NCBI GenBank assembly: GCA_000153145.1
Contig: CH672415.1
Span: 63,827-127,826 of the forward strand
Reading direction: 5' to 3'
Source of the DNA: a marine actinobacterium PHSC20C1
GTDB lineage: Bacteria > Actinomycetota > Actinomycetes > Actinomycetales > Microbacteriaceae
DNA: 64,000 bases
Below are positions 37,301-46,559 of the stretch, piece by piece. The notes under the pieces are model-generated. The model did not search any database. It saw only the letters and a program-made list of their open reading frames with translations, and was not told the origin of the DNA. Numbering within the stretch: the stretch's first letter is position 1; every line of letters starts with the position of its first letter. The position numbers and the translations under genes were made by a program.

Positions 37301-37966
37301 CTAGCCAAGCTCTACGTCGGCCCACTGCGAACCAGCATGCACGAGCATCCCCGCCCCAGACGTAATGCCCGCCACCCGTTCATGGAGCGATTGTTCCTGG
37401 CCCAAGGCAGTTGCGAGCGATACGACAGCGGAAGCCCCATACACGGTTCCCAGCACCGCCACATCGGCATACTGCCGTAACTCAGACTCAACGCGACCTG
37501 CATCAGAGTGAGCCAAAGACAGAGTGTAAAGCTCACGGCGTTCCCGAGCCACAAGTTGATTCGCGAGCGTAGCGGCGGCGATCGCGGCCGCAACCGCATC
37601 CGAATAGGCGCGAAAAAGCCCCCCAGTGCCCAGCAGGGTCCCGCCGAAGTGTCGACTGACCACTGCAACACAATCGACTAAGTTATTGCCCGTGAGCACG
37701 TCGAGCATGGGGCGGCCGGCTGTTCCTGAGGGCTCACCATCATCGTGAGCGCGACGAACCTGATCGGGCAGCGTCGACGACCCGATAACAAATGCCGAAC
37801 AGTGATGGCGTGCCTCCCAGTGCTGCTTCCGCGCCGCCTCGATAGCGTCTCGAGCGCGAGCTTCGCTATCCACCCGGAGCAGAGTGCAGAAAAAGCGCGA
37901 GCGTTTCACCTCAAGCTCAGCGTCGATAGCTGTGCCAGCCCCACCCCGCAGCGTGAACTCGGCCAT
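37301..37966 (-). CDS. IMPACT/YigZ family protein
   Basis: A 221-residue protein of the YigZ/IMPACT family. The N-terminal domain has EVKRSRFFCTLLRV, then HHCSAFVIG and AHDDGEPSGTAGRPMLDVL, the family hallmark. A C-terminal ferredoxin-like domain follows. Known: IMPACT proteins relate to translation control or proline/lysine peptide processing, but the bacterial role is not settled. It is alone on the minus strand after the rRNA operon. Confidence 0.9.
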   Translation of the reverse strand: MAEFTLRGGAGTAIDAELEVKRSRFFCTLLRVDSEARARDAIEAARKQHWEARHHCSAFVIGSSTLPDQVRRAHDDGEPSGTAGRPMLDVLTGNNLVDCVAVVSRHFGGTLLGTGGLFRAYSDAVAAAIAAATLANQLVARERRELYTLSLAHSDAGRVESELRQYADVAVLGTVYGASAVVSLATALGQEQSLHERVAGITSGAGMLVHAGSQWADVELG

Positions 37967-38019
37967 CCCACCATTGTCCCGCAGCCTGAGTCACTAGTGG
38001 GGCGTAGGCTAAATGAATC

Positions 38020-38235
38020 ATGGAGCTGTTTGCCGCAATTATTCTTTTCCTCAGTGCCGTCTTCAACGTCATCGCTTGGCCGCGTTTCTTTGCCCGGGTC
38101 AACGCCGACTCGCGCGCGCGCGACGCACAAGGGAACACGACCGCGTTCTACCGAGTGCACGCGGTGTTGTTGGCGATTGCTTTGGTTCTTGCTGCCGCAT
38201 CTGTCGTTGCAGGAGTCGCGCTACTCCTCGCATAG
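38020..38235 (+). CDS. Small SCO4848-type membrane protein
   Basis: A 71-residue protein with two hydrophobic helices (about residues 3-25 and 47-70) and a polar middle containing ARDAQGNTTAFYRVH. It resembles the SCO4848 family of small actinobacterial membrane proteins, whose function is unknown. It is upstream of folP2 on the same strand, separated by 50 bases. Confidence 0.75.
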   Translation: MELFAAIILFLSAVFNVIAWPRFFARVNADSRARDAQGNTTAFYRVHAVLLAIALVLAAASVVAGVALLLA

Positions 38236-38285
38236 GCTGCGAAGTTTCGATGCGCCTGTCAGCGTTGTCGCCCAGTATAGGGAGT

Positions 38286-39191
38286 ATGAGTTTCGCGCTG
38301 CCGCCGTTAGTGAACCCTCACCGTCAGATCGGTGCCCGCACGTTCGACTTTTCACGCCGGGTTGCCGTGATGGCGATCGTCAATCGCACCCCAGACTCGT
38401 TCTACGATGCTGGCGCAAACTTTGCACTAGAGGATGCTGTGGCGGCCGGACTTCAGGCCGTAGAGCAAGGCGCGGACTGGGTAGATATCGGAGGCGTTCC
38501 ATTCGCTCCGGGCACACCGCTCGACCCGCGCATAGAGGCTGCACGTGTTGTACCCGTGATCCGTGCACTCCGAGAATCAACCGATGTCGTTATCTCTGTC
38601 GATACCTTCCATGCAGAGGTAGCTCGCCACAGCATTGATGCAGGAGCGAATGTCATCAACGACACCACGGGACTCAGCGACCCCGATCTCGCGGCGACAG
38701 TGGCCGACAGCGAAGCCTCTCTTGTTCTGGTGCACTCACGAGCCAAACCCCGAACGCAGTTTGCGCGACCCCACTATGACGATGTTGCGGTTGAGGTACG
38801 TGACTTTCTTGCCGCCCGAATTGACCGTGCACGGGCTGCAGGAGTTCCCGACGAACGACTATTCGTCGATCCGGGGCACGATCTCAACAAGAACACTCTG
38901 CACAGTCTCGAACTGATCCGACGGCTCGATGTAATTACTGAGCTCGGGTTTCCGACGTTGGTTGCGCTGTCAAATAAGGACTTCATCGGCGAGGTGCTCG
39001 ACCGGCCAAAAGTGTCCCGTCTCGAGGGATCCCTTGCATCCGCGGTCGCGTGCGTGCTCAACGGTGCGCGAGTGGTGCGTGTTCACGAAGTCGCCGAAAG
39101 TGTGGCGACGATTCGCATGGCCGAAGCCATCCTTGGATTGCGGGAACCCGCGCTGCTGAAACACAACATGTCCGACGTAAACGAAAGGTAG
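38286..39191 (+). CDS. folP2: Dihydropteroate synthase-like protein, FolP2 type
   Basis: A 301-residue TIM-barrel protein of the dihydropteroate synthase family. AIVNRTPDSFYDAGA (near residues 30-44) and VDPGHDLNKNT are conserved pterin-site segments, and VDTFHAEVARHSIDAGANVI is present. The loop that normally reads DIGGESTRPG is DIGGVPFAPG here (residues 68-76), so the pABA/sulfonamide loop residues are missing. This matches the FolP2 paralogue of actinobacteria, which in mycobacteria does not replace FolP1. ATG 38286 is used; the open frame extends upstream to 38013 only as a shadow. The following reductase gene starts right after its stop. Confidence 0.85.
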   Translation: MSFALPPLVNPHRQIGARTFDFSRRVAVMAIVNRTPDSFYDAGANFALEDAVAAGLQAVEQGADWVDIGGVPFAPGTPLDPRIEAARVVPVIRALRESTDVVISVDTFHAEVARHSIDAGANVINDTTGLSDPDLAATVADSEASLVLVHSRAKPRTQFARPHYDDVAVEVRDFLAARIDRARAAGVPDERLFVDPGHDLNKNTLHSLELIRRLDVITELGFPTLVALSNKDFIGEVLDRPKVSRLEGSLASAVACVLNGARVVRVHEVAESVATIRMAEAILGLREPALLKHNMSDVNER

Positions 39192-39959
39192 ATGCTCGTG
39201 GCAGCCTCATCCGAAATTCACGTCTTACAGTCGGGAAACGTGCTCACCGACGAGCAGTTGCTTGCGAGCTATGCGGTTGCTGATCGCACGATGCCCTGGT
39301 TGCGCGCCAATTTTGTATCCAGTATCGACGGTGCGGCAACGCACGAAGGAACATCGGGCGGCCTAGGTACCGAGGCCGATGGGCGCGTGTTCGCTCTGCT
39401 GCGGCGCCTTGCCGATGTGATCGTCGTCGGTGCCGGAACTGTGCGGCAGGAAGGATATCGCAACCTCGCTCTCGACGATGATGCGGTCGCGTGGCGTACG
39501 TCGAACGGGCTTTCAGCACAGCCACCGTTCGCCCTCGTGAGCGCCTCTCTTCGAATCGAGCCAGACGACTTGGCTACTTACGCGACCCGACCATTCGTTA
39601 TAACTACACAGAGCGCACCGGCTGAGGCGAGAGCACGACTCGAAGCCGTGGCCGAGGTAATCGTTGCCGGAGACGAGCAGGTCGATACTGTGGAGCTGAA
39701 ACGTACTCTCGCCGAACGTGGCTACCCCCAACAACATGGTGAGGGTGGTCCAACACTATTCGCGACGATGATCGGTCAAGGCGTAGTCGACGAGCTGTGT
39801 TTGACCGTGAGCCCCCGACTAGAAGGCGGCTCGGCTCGACGAATTGTGGATGCCGCCGAAGCCACCCCTCAAGCCATGTCGCTCGCACACGTGCTGAGCG
39901 CCGCTGACGGCACATTACTGCTCCGCTACGTGCGCGCCTCGCAGAACAGCGAACACTAG
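39192..39959 (+). CDS. Pyrimidine/pterin reductase family protein (RibD C-terminal domain)
   Basis: A 255-residue DHFR-fold protein made only of a RibD-C-type reductase domain. WLRANFVSSIDGAATHEGTSGGLG (about residues 33-56) is the NADPH/substrate loop, VIVVGAGTVRQEGY binds the dinucleotide, and GEGGPTLFATMIGQGVVDEL is the C-terminal signature. There is no deaminase domain, so it is not a full RibD. Its ATG follows the folP2 stop directly, so it is coupled to folP2; a pterin-related reductase role is plausible but unproven. Confidence 0.82.
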   Translation: MLVAASSEIHVLQSGNVLTDEQLLASYAVADRTMPWLRANFVSSIDGAATHEGTSGGLGTEADGRVFALLRRLADVIVVGAGTVRQEGYRNLALDDDAVAWRTSNGLSAQPPFALVSASLRIEPDDLATYATRPFVITTQSAPAEARARLEAVAEVIVAGDEQVDTVELKRTLAERGYPQQHGEGGPTLFATMIGQGVVDELCLTVSPRLEGGSARRIVDAAEATPQAMSLAHVLSAADGTLLLRYVRASQNSEH

Positions 39960-39984
39960 ATTCGCGAACGCTAGAGCTCGACCG

Positions 39985-41439
39985 CTAGCATTCGACGACG
40001 TTGACGGCGAGCCCGCCCATAGACGTTTCTTTGTAGCGGGAACTCATATCCTTGCCGGTTTCAGCCATCGTGATAATGACTTCATCGAGCGAAACGCGGT
40101 GAGTTCCATCGCCCCACAGCGCCATCTTCGCAGCATTGATTGCCTTCGCCGCTGCAATCGCGTTGCGTTCAATACACGGAATTTGTACGAGTCCACCGAT
40201 CGGGTCGCACGTTAGTCCGAGGTTGTGTTCCATTGCGATCTCGGCGGCGTTCTCAACCTGCTCGGGTGTTCCGCCGAGAATTTCGGCCAGCCCCGCTGCC
40301 GCCATAGACGATGCCGAACCGACTTCACCCTGGCATCCAACTTCAGCACCCGAGATCGATGCCATGCGCTTGTAGAGCACACCGACGGCCGCGCTGGCGA
40401 GCAGGAACCGCACTGTCGCGTCATCCTTCTTCGCTTGGTCCGCATCCTTCATGCCGGGAGCGTAATGCACCGCATAAAACAACACTGCGGGGATGATGCC
40501 GGCGGCACCGTTGGTCGGCGCAGTAACAACACGGCCGCCTGAAGCGTTCTCTTCGTTTACGGCGAGAGCAACAAGGTTGACCCATTCCTGCCAAAACGCA
40601 GGATCACGGTTGGGATCTTCTTCGCGAAGTCGGCGGTGCCAGTCGGGTGCGCGCCGACGTACGTTGAGGGTTCCAGGAAGGTTGCCGGTGCGCTCAAGAC
40701 TGTTGTTCTTGCATTCGTCCATGACGTCGCGGATGTGCAGGAGCCCCGAGTTGACCTCCGCTTGGGTGCGTCGCGCGAGTTCGTTCCGCAACATAACGCC
40801 GCTGAAGCTGAGACCTTCGTTGCGACAGTGAGCGAGGAGCTGGGCGGCGGTGCGGAACGGAAGGGGATCGGCGATGGGGGCATCTGCCGTGGCCGAGCTA
40901 CCATCACGATTATCTCCCTCACGGTAGATGAATCCGCCGCCAATCGAGAAATAGGTCGCTTCGAGCACGGGTTCACCGTCAGCGGCAATGGCCGCAAACT
41001 TCATTCCATTCGGATGCCCGTCGAGCACCGTGAGCGGGTGAAGCGCAATGTCTGCCTCACGAAAGGCGAGCTCGTGGATGCCCGCGAGTTTGAGTGTGCC
41101 CGAGGACTCAATGCGGGCGAGAATTGTCTCCATCTCAGCAGGGAGCACCTGATCGGGAAGTCGACCTTCGAGCCCAATGAGTACAGCGCTCATGGTGCCG
41201 TGACCCGCACCGGTGGCGGCGAGGGATCCATAGAGTCGCACGGTCAGTGAAGCTACGGTGTCGAGCATCCCGTGTTCGGCAAGGTCGGCAGCAAAGGACG
41301 CTGCAGCACGCATAGGGCCAACAGTGTGGGAGCTTGAGGGCCCAATGCCGACTGTGAACAGGTCAAAGCTGCTGAGTGGAACCTCTTCGAGGGAGGGGCT
41401 CGGTACTTCGGTTGTGGGCGTCAGATTGCGAATTGGCAC
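39985..41439 (-). CDS. sdaA: L-serine ammonia-lyase (serine dehydratase), iron-sulfur type
   Basis: A 484-residue enzyme that deaminates L-serine to pyruvate. The N-terminal beta domain includes [17 protein letters not shown]. The catalytic alpha domain has [13 protein letters not shown] and the Fe-S cysteines in [27 protein letters not shown]. Length fits the single-chain type. A tandem glycine riboswitch lies 46 bases upstream, linking its expression to glycine. The gene converges with the reductase gene at 39959. Confidence 0.96.
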   Translation of the reverse strand: MPIRNLTPTTEVPSPSLEEVPLSSFDLFTVGIGPSSSHTVGPMRAAASFAADLAEHGMLDTVASLTVRLYGSLAATGAGHGTMSAVLIGLEGRLPDQVLPAEMETILARIESSGTLKLAGIHELAFREADIALHPLTVLDGHPNGMKFAAIAADGEPVLEATYFSIGGGFIYREGDNRDGSSATADAPIADPLPFRTAAQLLAHCRNEGLSFSGVMLRNELARRTQAEVNSGLLHIRDVMDECKNNSLERTGNLPGTLNVRRRAPDWHRRLREEDPNRDPAFWQEWVNLVALAVNEENASGGRVVTAPTNGAAGIIPAVLFYAVHYAPGMKDADQAKKDDATVRFLLASAAVGVLYKRMASISGAEVGCQGEVGSASSMAAAGLAEILGGTPEQVENAAEIAMEHNLGLTCDPIGGLVQIPCIERNAIAAAKAINAAKMALWGDGTHRVSLDEVIITMAETGKDMSSRYKETSMGGLAVNVVEC

Positions 41440-41484
41440 GGTGACTCCATTTCTTCACCACACGTCATCGTGCGGGCGTCGTTG

Positions 41485-41675
41485 AGTCCTCTCCGCTCTG
41501 TATCGGGCCTGAGAGTTTCCGCACGCTTGTGGCGTCGCGTTGCCCCGTCGGCGAGTCGGACAGGGCCGACTACTTTTCAGAGTTGCCTAGCCACTGCGGT
41601 ACTGGTGCCTGAGAGATTCCCGGAGAGGGTTTGCTCCTACGGCGCCAACCAACGATCGGAAGGGCTCTCCCGCAA
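41485..41675 (-). promoter_or_regulatory. Tandem glycine riboswitch upstream of sdaA
   Basis: Read on the minus strand: GCGGGAGAGC at the start, then GGCGCCGTAGGAGCAAAC and GGGAATCTCTCAGGCACCAG with AGTACCGC (first aptamer). Then CGACGGGGCAACGCGACG, GGAAACTCTCAGG and a closing ACAGAGCGGAGAGG (second aptamer). The CUCUCAGG element in both halves and the short linker are diagnostic of the two-domain glycine riboswitch. Glycine binding would switch on removal of glycine via serine. No clear terminator hairpin is seen in the 45 bases before sdaA. Confidence 0.92.
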
Positions 41676-41811
41676 CGGTATGACGGCTGTTCACTTGTGC
41701 CATCAGCATACACTTCGGGCTCCGTGAGTTGCCTGCAATCGGGCGGATGGTGAGGGCACAGTCTGGTTTCGCTCAGCGTGCCCCCTGCAAGTTTGACCTG
41801 CCTGACGACTC

Positions 41812-42666
41812 TTAGTCTTCGGGATCGCTGGGATCAATCGGCTCATGGTGGTCAGCGTTGATAATTCCGCGACGCCAGTAGCCGTCGGCTGCCACTTGCT
41901 TCTTGGAGAGTCCGAGTTCGCGTCGTAGGTACCGCCGCAAGGGAACTAGCATCCCTGCCTCACCAGCCAGAAACACAAAAGTAGATTCACCGATGGAGCC
42001 GAGCGAACGCAACGCGGGGTCGATTTGGCCGAGCCCGTCGGTGCGGTAGAACCATTCAGCAGAGATTCGAGCGTGTTGCTCTGGAGTGAAATAGTCTTCG
42101 CCGCCTACTTCGGCAACTTCGAAGAGGCCCGTTAACGTGACCGAGGTCGGCAGCATGTCGATCCAGCGCGACGATGCGGGAAGCGCGGTTTCGTCAGCTA
42201 CGAGAATGACGTGAGTTGCCCCGTGGGGGAGTAGCTTTGATCCGCGAGGGCCGGCAATTGCCAGGAGGTCACCGCGCTTGGCGCGACTAGCCCACGCTGA
42301 GGCCGGGCCGTCATCGCCGTGAACAACGAAGTCAATGTCGAGTTCATGGTGACCGTCATGGCTGCGGAAGCCGAGCGGCGTGTAATCGCGGGAGATGATG
42401 ACTCCGGTGTCAGGGCGAACAATCCCCGTTTCGGTCATAGTCGGGGCGGTGAGTTCTCCGGTGGCGGGGTCGGGAAAGAAGACTTTGAGGTGATCCGTCG
42501 GGCCGCTGCTGACGAAACCAGCGAGTTCGTCGCCGCTCAGTGTGATTCGTCTGAGGTTCGCCGTAATCTGAGCTACAGCGCTGACCGTCACGCGGCGCAC
42601 AACGAGGGGATGTTTGACGGAGTCGCGTTCAATGCTCATAGGCGGCAGGCACGGGTGCCAGCTCAT
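41812..42666 (-). CDS. Siderophore-interacting protein (FAD-dependent ferric-siderophore reductase)
   Basis: A 284-residue ViuB/SIP-type flavoprotein. The FAD barrel contains ISRDYTPLGFR (RxYT motif) and HGDDGPASAWA; the C-terminal NAD(P)H domain includes LVADETALPASSRWI and FLAGEAGMLVPLRRYLR. It releases iron from imported ferric siderophores. ATG 42666 gives 284 residues; ATG 42639 would remove 9 and leave more room after the iron box. Neither has a strong ribosome binding site. A DtxR/IdeR box overlaps the upstream region, so low iron should induce it. Confidence 0.93.
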   Translation of the reverse strand: MSWHPCLPPMSIERDSVKHPLVVRRVTVSAVAQITANLRRITLSGDELAGFVSSGPTDHLKVFFPDPATGELTAPTMTETGIVRPDTGVIISRDYTPLGFRSHDGHHELDIDFVVHGDDGPASAWASRAKRGDLLAIAGPRGSKLLPHGATHVILVADETALPASSRWIDMLPTSVTLTGLFEVAEVGGEDYFTPEQHARISAEWFYRTDGLGQIDPALRSLGSIGESTFVFLAGEAGMLVPLRRYLRRELGLSKKQVAADGYWRRGIINADHHEPIDPSDPED

Positions 42667-42679
42667 TTCGTTCGAAGAA

Positions 42680-42695
42680 GTTAGGCTTACCTAAC
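42680..42695 (-). promoter_or_regulatory. DtxR/IdeR iron box upstream of the siderophore-interacting protein
   Basis: GTTAGG-CTTA-CCTAAC has perfect 6-base arms and matches the core of the DtxR/IdeR operator (TTAGGTTAGGCTAACCTAA). It lies 14 bases upstream of ATG 42666. Confidence 0.85.
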
Positions 42696-42722
42696 AAGAG
42701 TAGCGTGCGGATGTTGTGAAGG

Positions 42723-44036
42723 CTAGATGTTGGCCGGAACCGCGCTCGTAGAGATCGAAATTTCGCCCTCAAGCGAGCGGTGCACGGGGCACTTATCCGC
42801 AATCACGAGCAAGGATGCTCGCTGGTCAGCAGTGAGCTTGCCCTCGAACGTCAGTTCGCGTGTAATGTGCTCGACCATTCCTTCGGTAGAGGAGCAATGA
42901 TCGCAATCTGCAGCGTCGATGCGCTCTCGAGTCAACCGCACGCTCACACCATCGAGCGGCATCTTCTTGCGATCGGCATACATCCGGATCGTGATGGACG
43001 TGCAGCTACCGAGTCCGGCCAAGACGAGGTCGTAAGGTCCTGGACCATGATTTTCGCTCAGGGGAGCAGGCTCATCTGAAATCAACTCGTGCCCAGATGC
43101 AAACACTCGCTGTTCGTAGCGTGCTGGACCGGTCTCGGTCACGATGACCGATTTTCCGTCTCGCGTGACGGTCGCGCTTGGACTAGTTGACGGAGGAGAG
43201 TCGGAACCGACTGCAGGAGGAGCGGCCGCTGGTGATTCTGGGCTGCCGCCGGAGAAGGCGCTTGCTGCGGAGTCGGCGTTTGCAAGCTCGAAGCCATAGC
43301 GCGCGGCCCAAGCAGCGATCATGCTGGCGGCAAAAGCTGCATCGTCTCGATTGCTGAGTAGGTGGTCGGCTCCGTCGAGAGCGACAAATGATTTGGGATG
43401 CTTCGCCGCATCAAAGATTTCACGAGCGTTTTCGATGCCGACGATCTGATCGATGGGCGAGTGGACGACAAGGAGGGCGGCATCCAGATTTCGGAGTCGA
43501 GTGAACTGAGGTTGCGCCGCAATGTCGTCGAGCAACTGTTTTCGGATGCGAAACTCTCGACCGCCAAGCTGTACCGTCGCTTCGCCGTCGGCGGCAATTT
43601 CGGCACTAGCATCGGCGAACAAATTGCTGATGTGTGCGGGATCGCTTGGACTGCCGATAGTCACTAGTGCGCGAGCCGACGGGACGCGATGAGCTGCGGC
43701 GAGCACTGCGGCCCCACCGAGGGAATGACCGATGAGTAGCGTTGGAGCACGATAGTTGTCGCGGAGAAATTCGGTTGCTGCGACAACATCGTCAATGTTT
43801 GACGAGAAGTTAGTGTTCGAGAAGTCTCCATCGGAGCCGCCCAACCCCGTGAAGTCGAAACGCAACACCGCAATTCCGTAGTCGACGAGCGCGCGGGAAA
43901 TACGCGATGCGGCGAACGAGTCCTTTGAGCAAGTAAAACAGTGGGCGAACAGAGCGAACGCAGACGGACTGCCTTCGGGTAGCTCTAACTGCGCGGCCAA
44001 CATGTTGCCGTCTGAACCGGGAAACTCGATTTTCAT
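42723..44036 (-). CDS. Bifunctional alpha/beta hydrolase - OsmC family protein
   Basis: A 437-residue fusion. Residues 1-250 are an alpha/beta hydrolase: HCFTCSKDSFAASRI near 32-46, nucleophile elbow GHSLGGAA (about 103-110), and DGADHLLSNRDD holding the catalytic His. A Pro/Ser-rich linker (about 255-290) leads to an OsmC/Ohr-type domain with the two cysteines in GLGSCTSITIRMYA and ADKCPVHRSL. OsmC domains reduce hydroperoxides using thiols. Known fusions of this kind exist in bacteria; the hydrolase substrate is unknown. Located 27 bases upstream-free of the SIP gene on the same strand. Confidence 0.92.
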   Translation of the reverse strand: MKIEFPGSDGNMLAAQLELPEGSPSAFALFAHCFTCSKDSFAASRISRALVDYGIAVLRFDFTGLGGSDGDFSNTNFSSNIDDVVAATEFLRDNYRAPTLLIGHSLGGAAVLAAAHRVPSARALVTIGSPSDPAHISNLFADASAEIAADGEATVQLGGREFRIRKQLLDDIAAQPQFTRLRNLDAALLVVHSPIDQIVGIENAREIFDAAKHPKSFVALDGADHLLSNRDDAAFAASMIAAWAARYGFELANADSAASAFSGGSPESPAAAPPAVGSDSPPSTSPSATVTRDGKSVIVTETGPARYEQRVFASGHELISDEPAPLSENHGPGPYDLVLAGLGSCTSITIRMYADRKKMPLDGVSVRLTRERIDAADCDHCSSTEGMVEHITRELTFEGKLTADQRASLLVIADKCPVHRSLEGEISISTSAVPANI

Positions 44037-44148
44037 AGCCTGTTACCGCCTTGTGTTTGAAGCATTTCCAAAGTTTCTCATCTGGCTAGTGAATGCAACA
44101 GCTGTGAGGGTGCGCCTTGTTCCCGCCGACACGCATTACGAAATGGTC

Positions 44149-44649
44149 TTACTTCGCTACGCCCGCTAGTGAGCCGGTGATCTGTTCCAATTGTCCGTCG
44201 TAAACGAGGCAGAGGATCTCGCGATCGCCATCAGACCAACTGCCTTCAGTGGGGAAGTACCACGTGATGTCATAAATCGAATCTTCCCACTCGGCGCCGA
44301 TAAATGGACCGAATGCTGCTAGGCAGTCTTTTTCAGCTTGAGCGTCAATGGCGGCACTTTCGGGGTAGTCGCCTTCGGGAAGATAGGAAACCGAATAGAT
44401 TTCGGAGTCGTGCGGTTCCGTGCAATCAACCGTCTTCGTGGTCGAGACTTCCCCGCCGTTGTGATCGCCGACTTCGCAGTCGCCCACTTCGAGGTCGAAA
44501 ATATTCTGTGTCGTACCGTCCCCAGGGTCTACGACATCGGAAATCTCATTGGTCACGCGTTCAACAATGCTGCATCCGCTGAGGGCTACTGCGGCGACAA
44601 CGACCGTGCTGATCGCGAGGGCTCGGCGCCAAAAAAGCTCTGTCGTCAT
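44149..44649 (-). CDS. Septum-formation family lipoprotein
   Basis: A 166-residue lipoprotein. MTTELFWRRALAIS leads into a hydrophobic stretch and the lipobox ALSGC. The mature domain (IFDLEVGDCEVGD...TVDCTEPHDSEIYSV) matches the septum-formation domain PF13845, with paired cysteines likely forming disulfides. The open frame continues to 44826 but that part is a shadow; ATG 44649 starts the signal peptide. It is the last gene of the aroA-rsgA-hisN strand, 52 bases after hisN. Confidence 0.85.
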   Translation of the reverse strand: MTTELFWRRALAISTVVVAAVALSGCSIVERVTNEISDVVDPGDGTTQNIFDLEVGDCEVGDHNGGEVSTTKTVDCTEPHDSEIYSVSYLPEGDYPESAAIDAQAEKDCLAAFGPFIGAEWEDSIYDITWYFPTEGSWSDGDREILCLVYDGQLEQITGSLAGVAK

Positions 44650-44701
44650 GGAAGTTAGTCTCTTCTCGGGTGAAGGTAAAAGCGCTTCGTACCGCTCAAG
44701 C

Positions 44702-45493
44702 CTAGTGAGCGCGCAGGAACGAAAGCACTTCGTCGTGCAGGATCCCGTTAGTGGCGAGCGCGCTGCCGTGCCACGGACCCGGCTCTCCGGCGACCGAAGT
44801 GAACTCGCCACCAGCTTCACGAACAATAGGGATTAGGGCAGCCATGTCATACGGCTTAAGGTCAAATTCACTCACGACATCAAGCGCGCCCTCGGCGAGC
44901 AACATGTACGCCCACATGTCTCCGATGGCACGCGATCGCCACGTGGCTCTCGTCAACGCGACAGCGGCGTCGAGTCGGCCGGCCTCATCCCACCCAGAAA
45001 GGCTGTTGTAACTAATGGATGCCGCGTCCAGAGACGTGACCTTGCTTACGCCAATCCGTTGCGGTTCTTCGCCGTGCGCCTGAGCGAATGCGCCGTGGCC
45101 GGTAGCTGCCCACCAGCGCTTGCCGAGGGCGGGCGAGCTGACGACACCAACCTGCGGAACGCCGTCGACGGCGAGTGAAATCAGAGTGCCCCAGATGGGG
45201 ACACCGCGCAAAAAGTTGGAGGTGCCATCGATGGGGTCGATAATCCACTGACGGCTCGAATCGCCAGCCTCCCCGTATTCTTCGCCCAAAATCGAGTCGC
45301 CAGGGCGTGCAGCAGCAATGCCGGCACGGATGCTGCGCTCGACAGCCTTGTCGGCATCCGTCACCGGCGTGCGGTCAGGCTTGGTTGTCACCTCAAGGTC
45401 GAGCGCCGTGAAGCGGTCAAGCGAAATGAGGTCTGCGTCACCCGCGAGAGCGAGAGCGAGAGAAAGATCGTCAGCGAGAGTGTATTCGGTCAC
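44702..45493 (-). CDS. hisN: Histidinol-phosphatase (inositol-monophosphatase family)
   Basis: A 263-residue Mg2+-dependent phosphatase. GEEYGE (metal site 1), IDPIDGTSNFLRGVP (DPxDGT) and EFDLKPYDMAALIPIVREAGG (WDxAA-like) are the IMPase signatures. In actinobacteria this gene, next to rsgA and aroA, encodes the HisN-type histidinol-phosphate phosphatase. It starts 2 bases after rsgA ends. An alternative is an inositol or FBP phosphatase; context favours HisN. Confidence 0.88.
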   Translation of the reverse strand: MTEYTLADDLSLALALAGDADLISLDRFTALDLEVTTKPDRTPVTDADKAVERSIRAGIAAARPGDSILGEEYGEAGDSSRQWIIDPIDGTSNFLRGVPIWGTLISLAVDGVPQVGVVSSPALGKRWWAATGHGAFAQAHGEEPQRIGVSKVTSLDAASISYNSLSGWDEAGRLDAAVALTRATWRSRAIGDMWAYMLLAEGALDVVSEFDLKPYDMAALIPIVREAGGEFTSVAGEPGPWHGSALATNGILHDEVLSFLRAH

Positions 45494-45495
45494 AC

Positions 45496-46557
45496 CTACA
45501 CGCTAGTGGAACCCAGTGTTGTGATGAGGCGCTGGAATGAATCCAACCGCAGTTTTCCGACCTCGCCGAGTGCTCCAGCGGCGACCGCTTCGGCAATTGC
45601 ACAGTCTGGCGCATCCGGAAGGTGTGTGCAGCCTCGAGGGCACTCTTCAGCCAGCAAAGCCAAGTCGGTGAACGATGACAGAATCTTGCTCGGATCGATA
45701 TGGCCAAGGCCGAATGACCGAACACCAGGAGTATCAACAACCCAGCCGTTGCCTACCCGATATGAGATCGTCGAAGAAGAGGTGTGGCGCCCTCGACCGG
45801 TAACCGCGTTGACGTGGCCAACGGCCCTATTCGCATCGGGCACAAGAGCGTTTACCAGAGTCGACTTGCCGACGCCAGAGTGGCCGACAGCGACCGTCGT
45901 GTGGCCTGCCAGAGCCGCGCGAAGCTCCTCGAGCGGAACCTCATCCGATCGGCTCGCAATCACCGTGAACTCGAGCCCAGCGAAATTCTTGAGAAAGGGT
46001 CCCGGATCAGCCAGGTCAGTTTTGGTGATGCACAGGATGGGCGTGATTCCGGCATCGTAGGCCGCCACTAAATAGCGGTCGACGAGTCTGGGCCGCGGCT
46101 CAGGATCTGCGGCAGCAACAACAATAAGCATTTGGTCAGCGTTGGCGACAATGATGCGCTCGACAGCATCCGTATCGTCGGCACTTCGTCTGAGGAGCGT
46201 GGTGCGCTCGCGAATACGAACAATTCTCGCGAGGGTTCCCTCTGTGCCGCTCGTGTCGCCAACGAGGTCGACCCAATCGCCAGTGACAACAGAAACTTTG
46301 CCCTGCTGGTTGCGGCCAAGTTCACGTGCGCGTGCGGCAATTATCTGGCGCTCAGTGTCCGTACCCTCGTCGAGCCAGACGCCGTAGCGGCCGCGGTCAA
46401 CGCTGAAGACGCGACCTTCAACGGCGTCGGCATGCTCTGGACGAATCTTGCTTCGCGGCTTGTTGGCCTTGGGATTGGGGCGTACGCGGATGGAACTTTC
46501 GTCGTACTCGCTGTACTTGCGGTCGTCGTCGTCATCGTCTCCGCTGAGCCAACTCAT
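45496..46557 (-). CDS. rsgA: Ribosome small-subunit-dependent GTPase RsgA
   Basis: A 353-residue circularly permuted GTPase that matures the 30S subunit. An N-terminal acidic stretch (SGDDDDDDRKYSEYDESS) and OB domain precede G4 (CITKTDL), G1 (GHSGVGKSTLVNAL) and G3 (DTPGVRSFGLG), in the permuted order. The C-terminal zinc segment ECPRGCTHLPDAPDCAI holds Cys/His ligands. It starts 2 bases after aroA ends, so aroA-rsgA-hisN is one operon. Confidence 0.97.
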   Translation of the reverse strand: MSWLSGDDDDDDRKYSEYDESSIRVRPNPKANKPRSKIRPEHADAVEGRVFSVDRGRYGVWLDEGTDTERQIIAARARELGRNQQGKVSVVTGDWVDLVGDTSGTEGTLARIVRIRERTTLLRRSADDTDAVERIIVANADQMLIVVAAADPEPRPRLVDRYLVAAYDAGITPILCITKTDLADPGPFLKNFAGLEFTVIASRSDEVPLEELRAALAGHTTVAVGHSGVGKSTLVNALVPDANRAVGHVNAVTGRGRHTSSSTISYRVGNGWVVDTPGVRSFGLGHIDPSKILSSFTDLALLAEECPRGCTHLPDAPDCAIAEAVAAGALGEVGKLRLDSFQRLITTLGSTSV

Positions 46558-46559
46558 AG

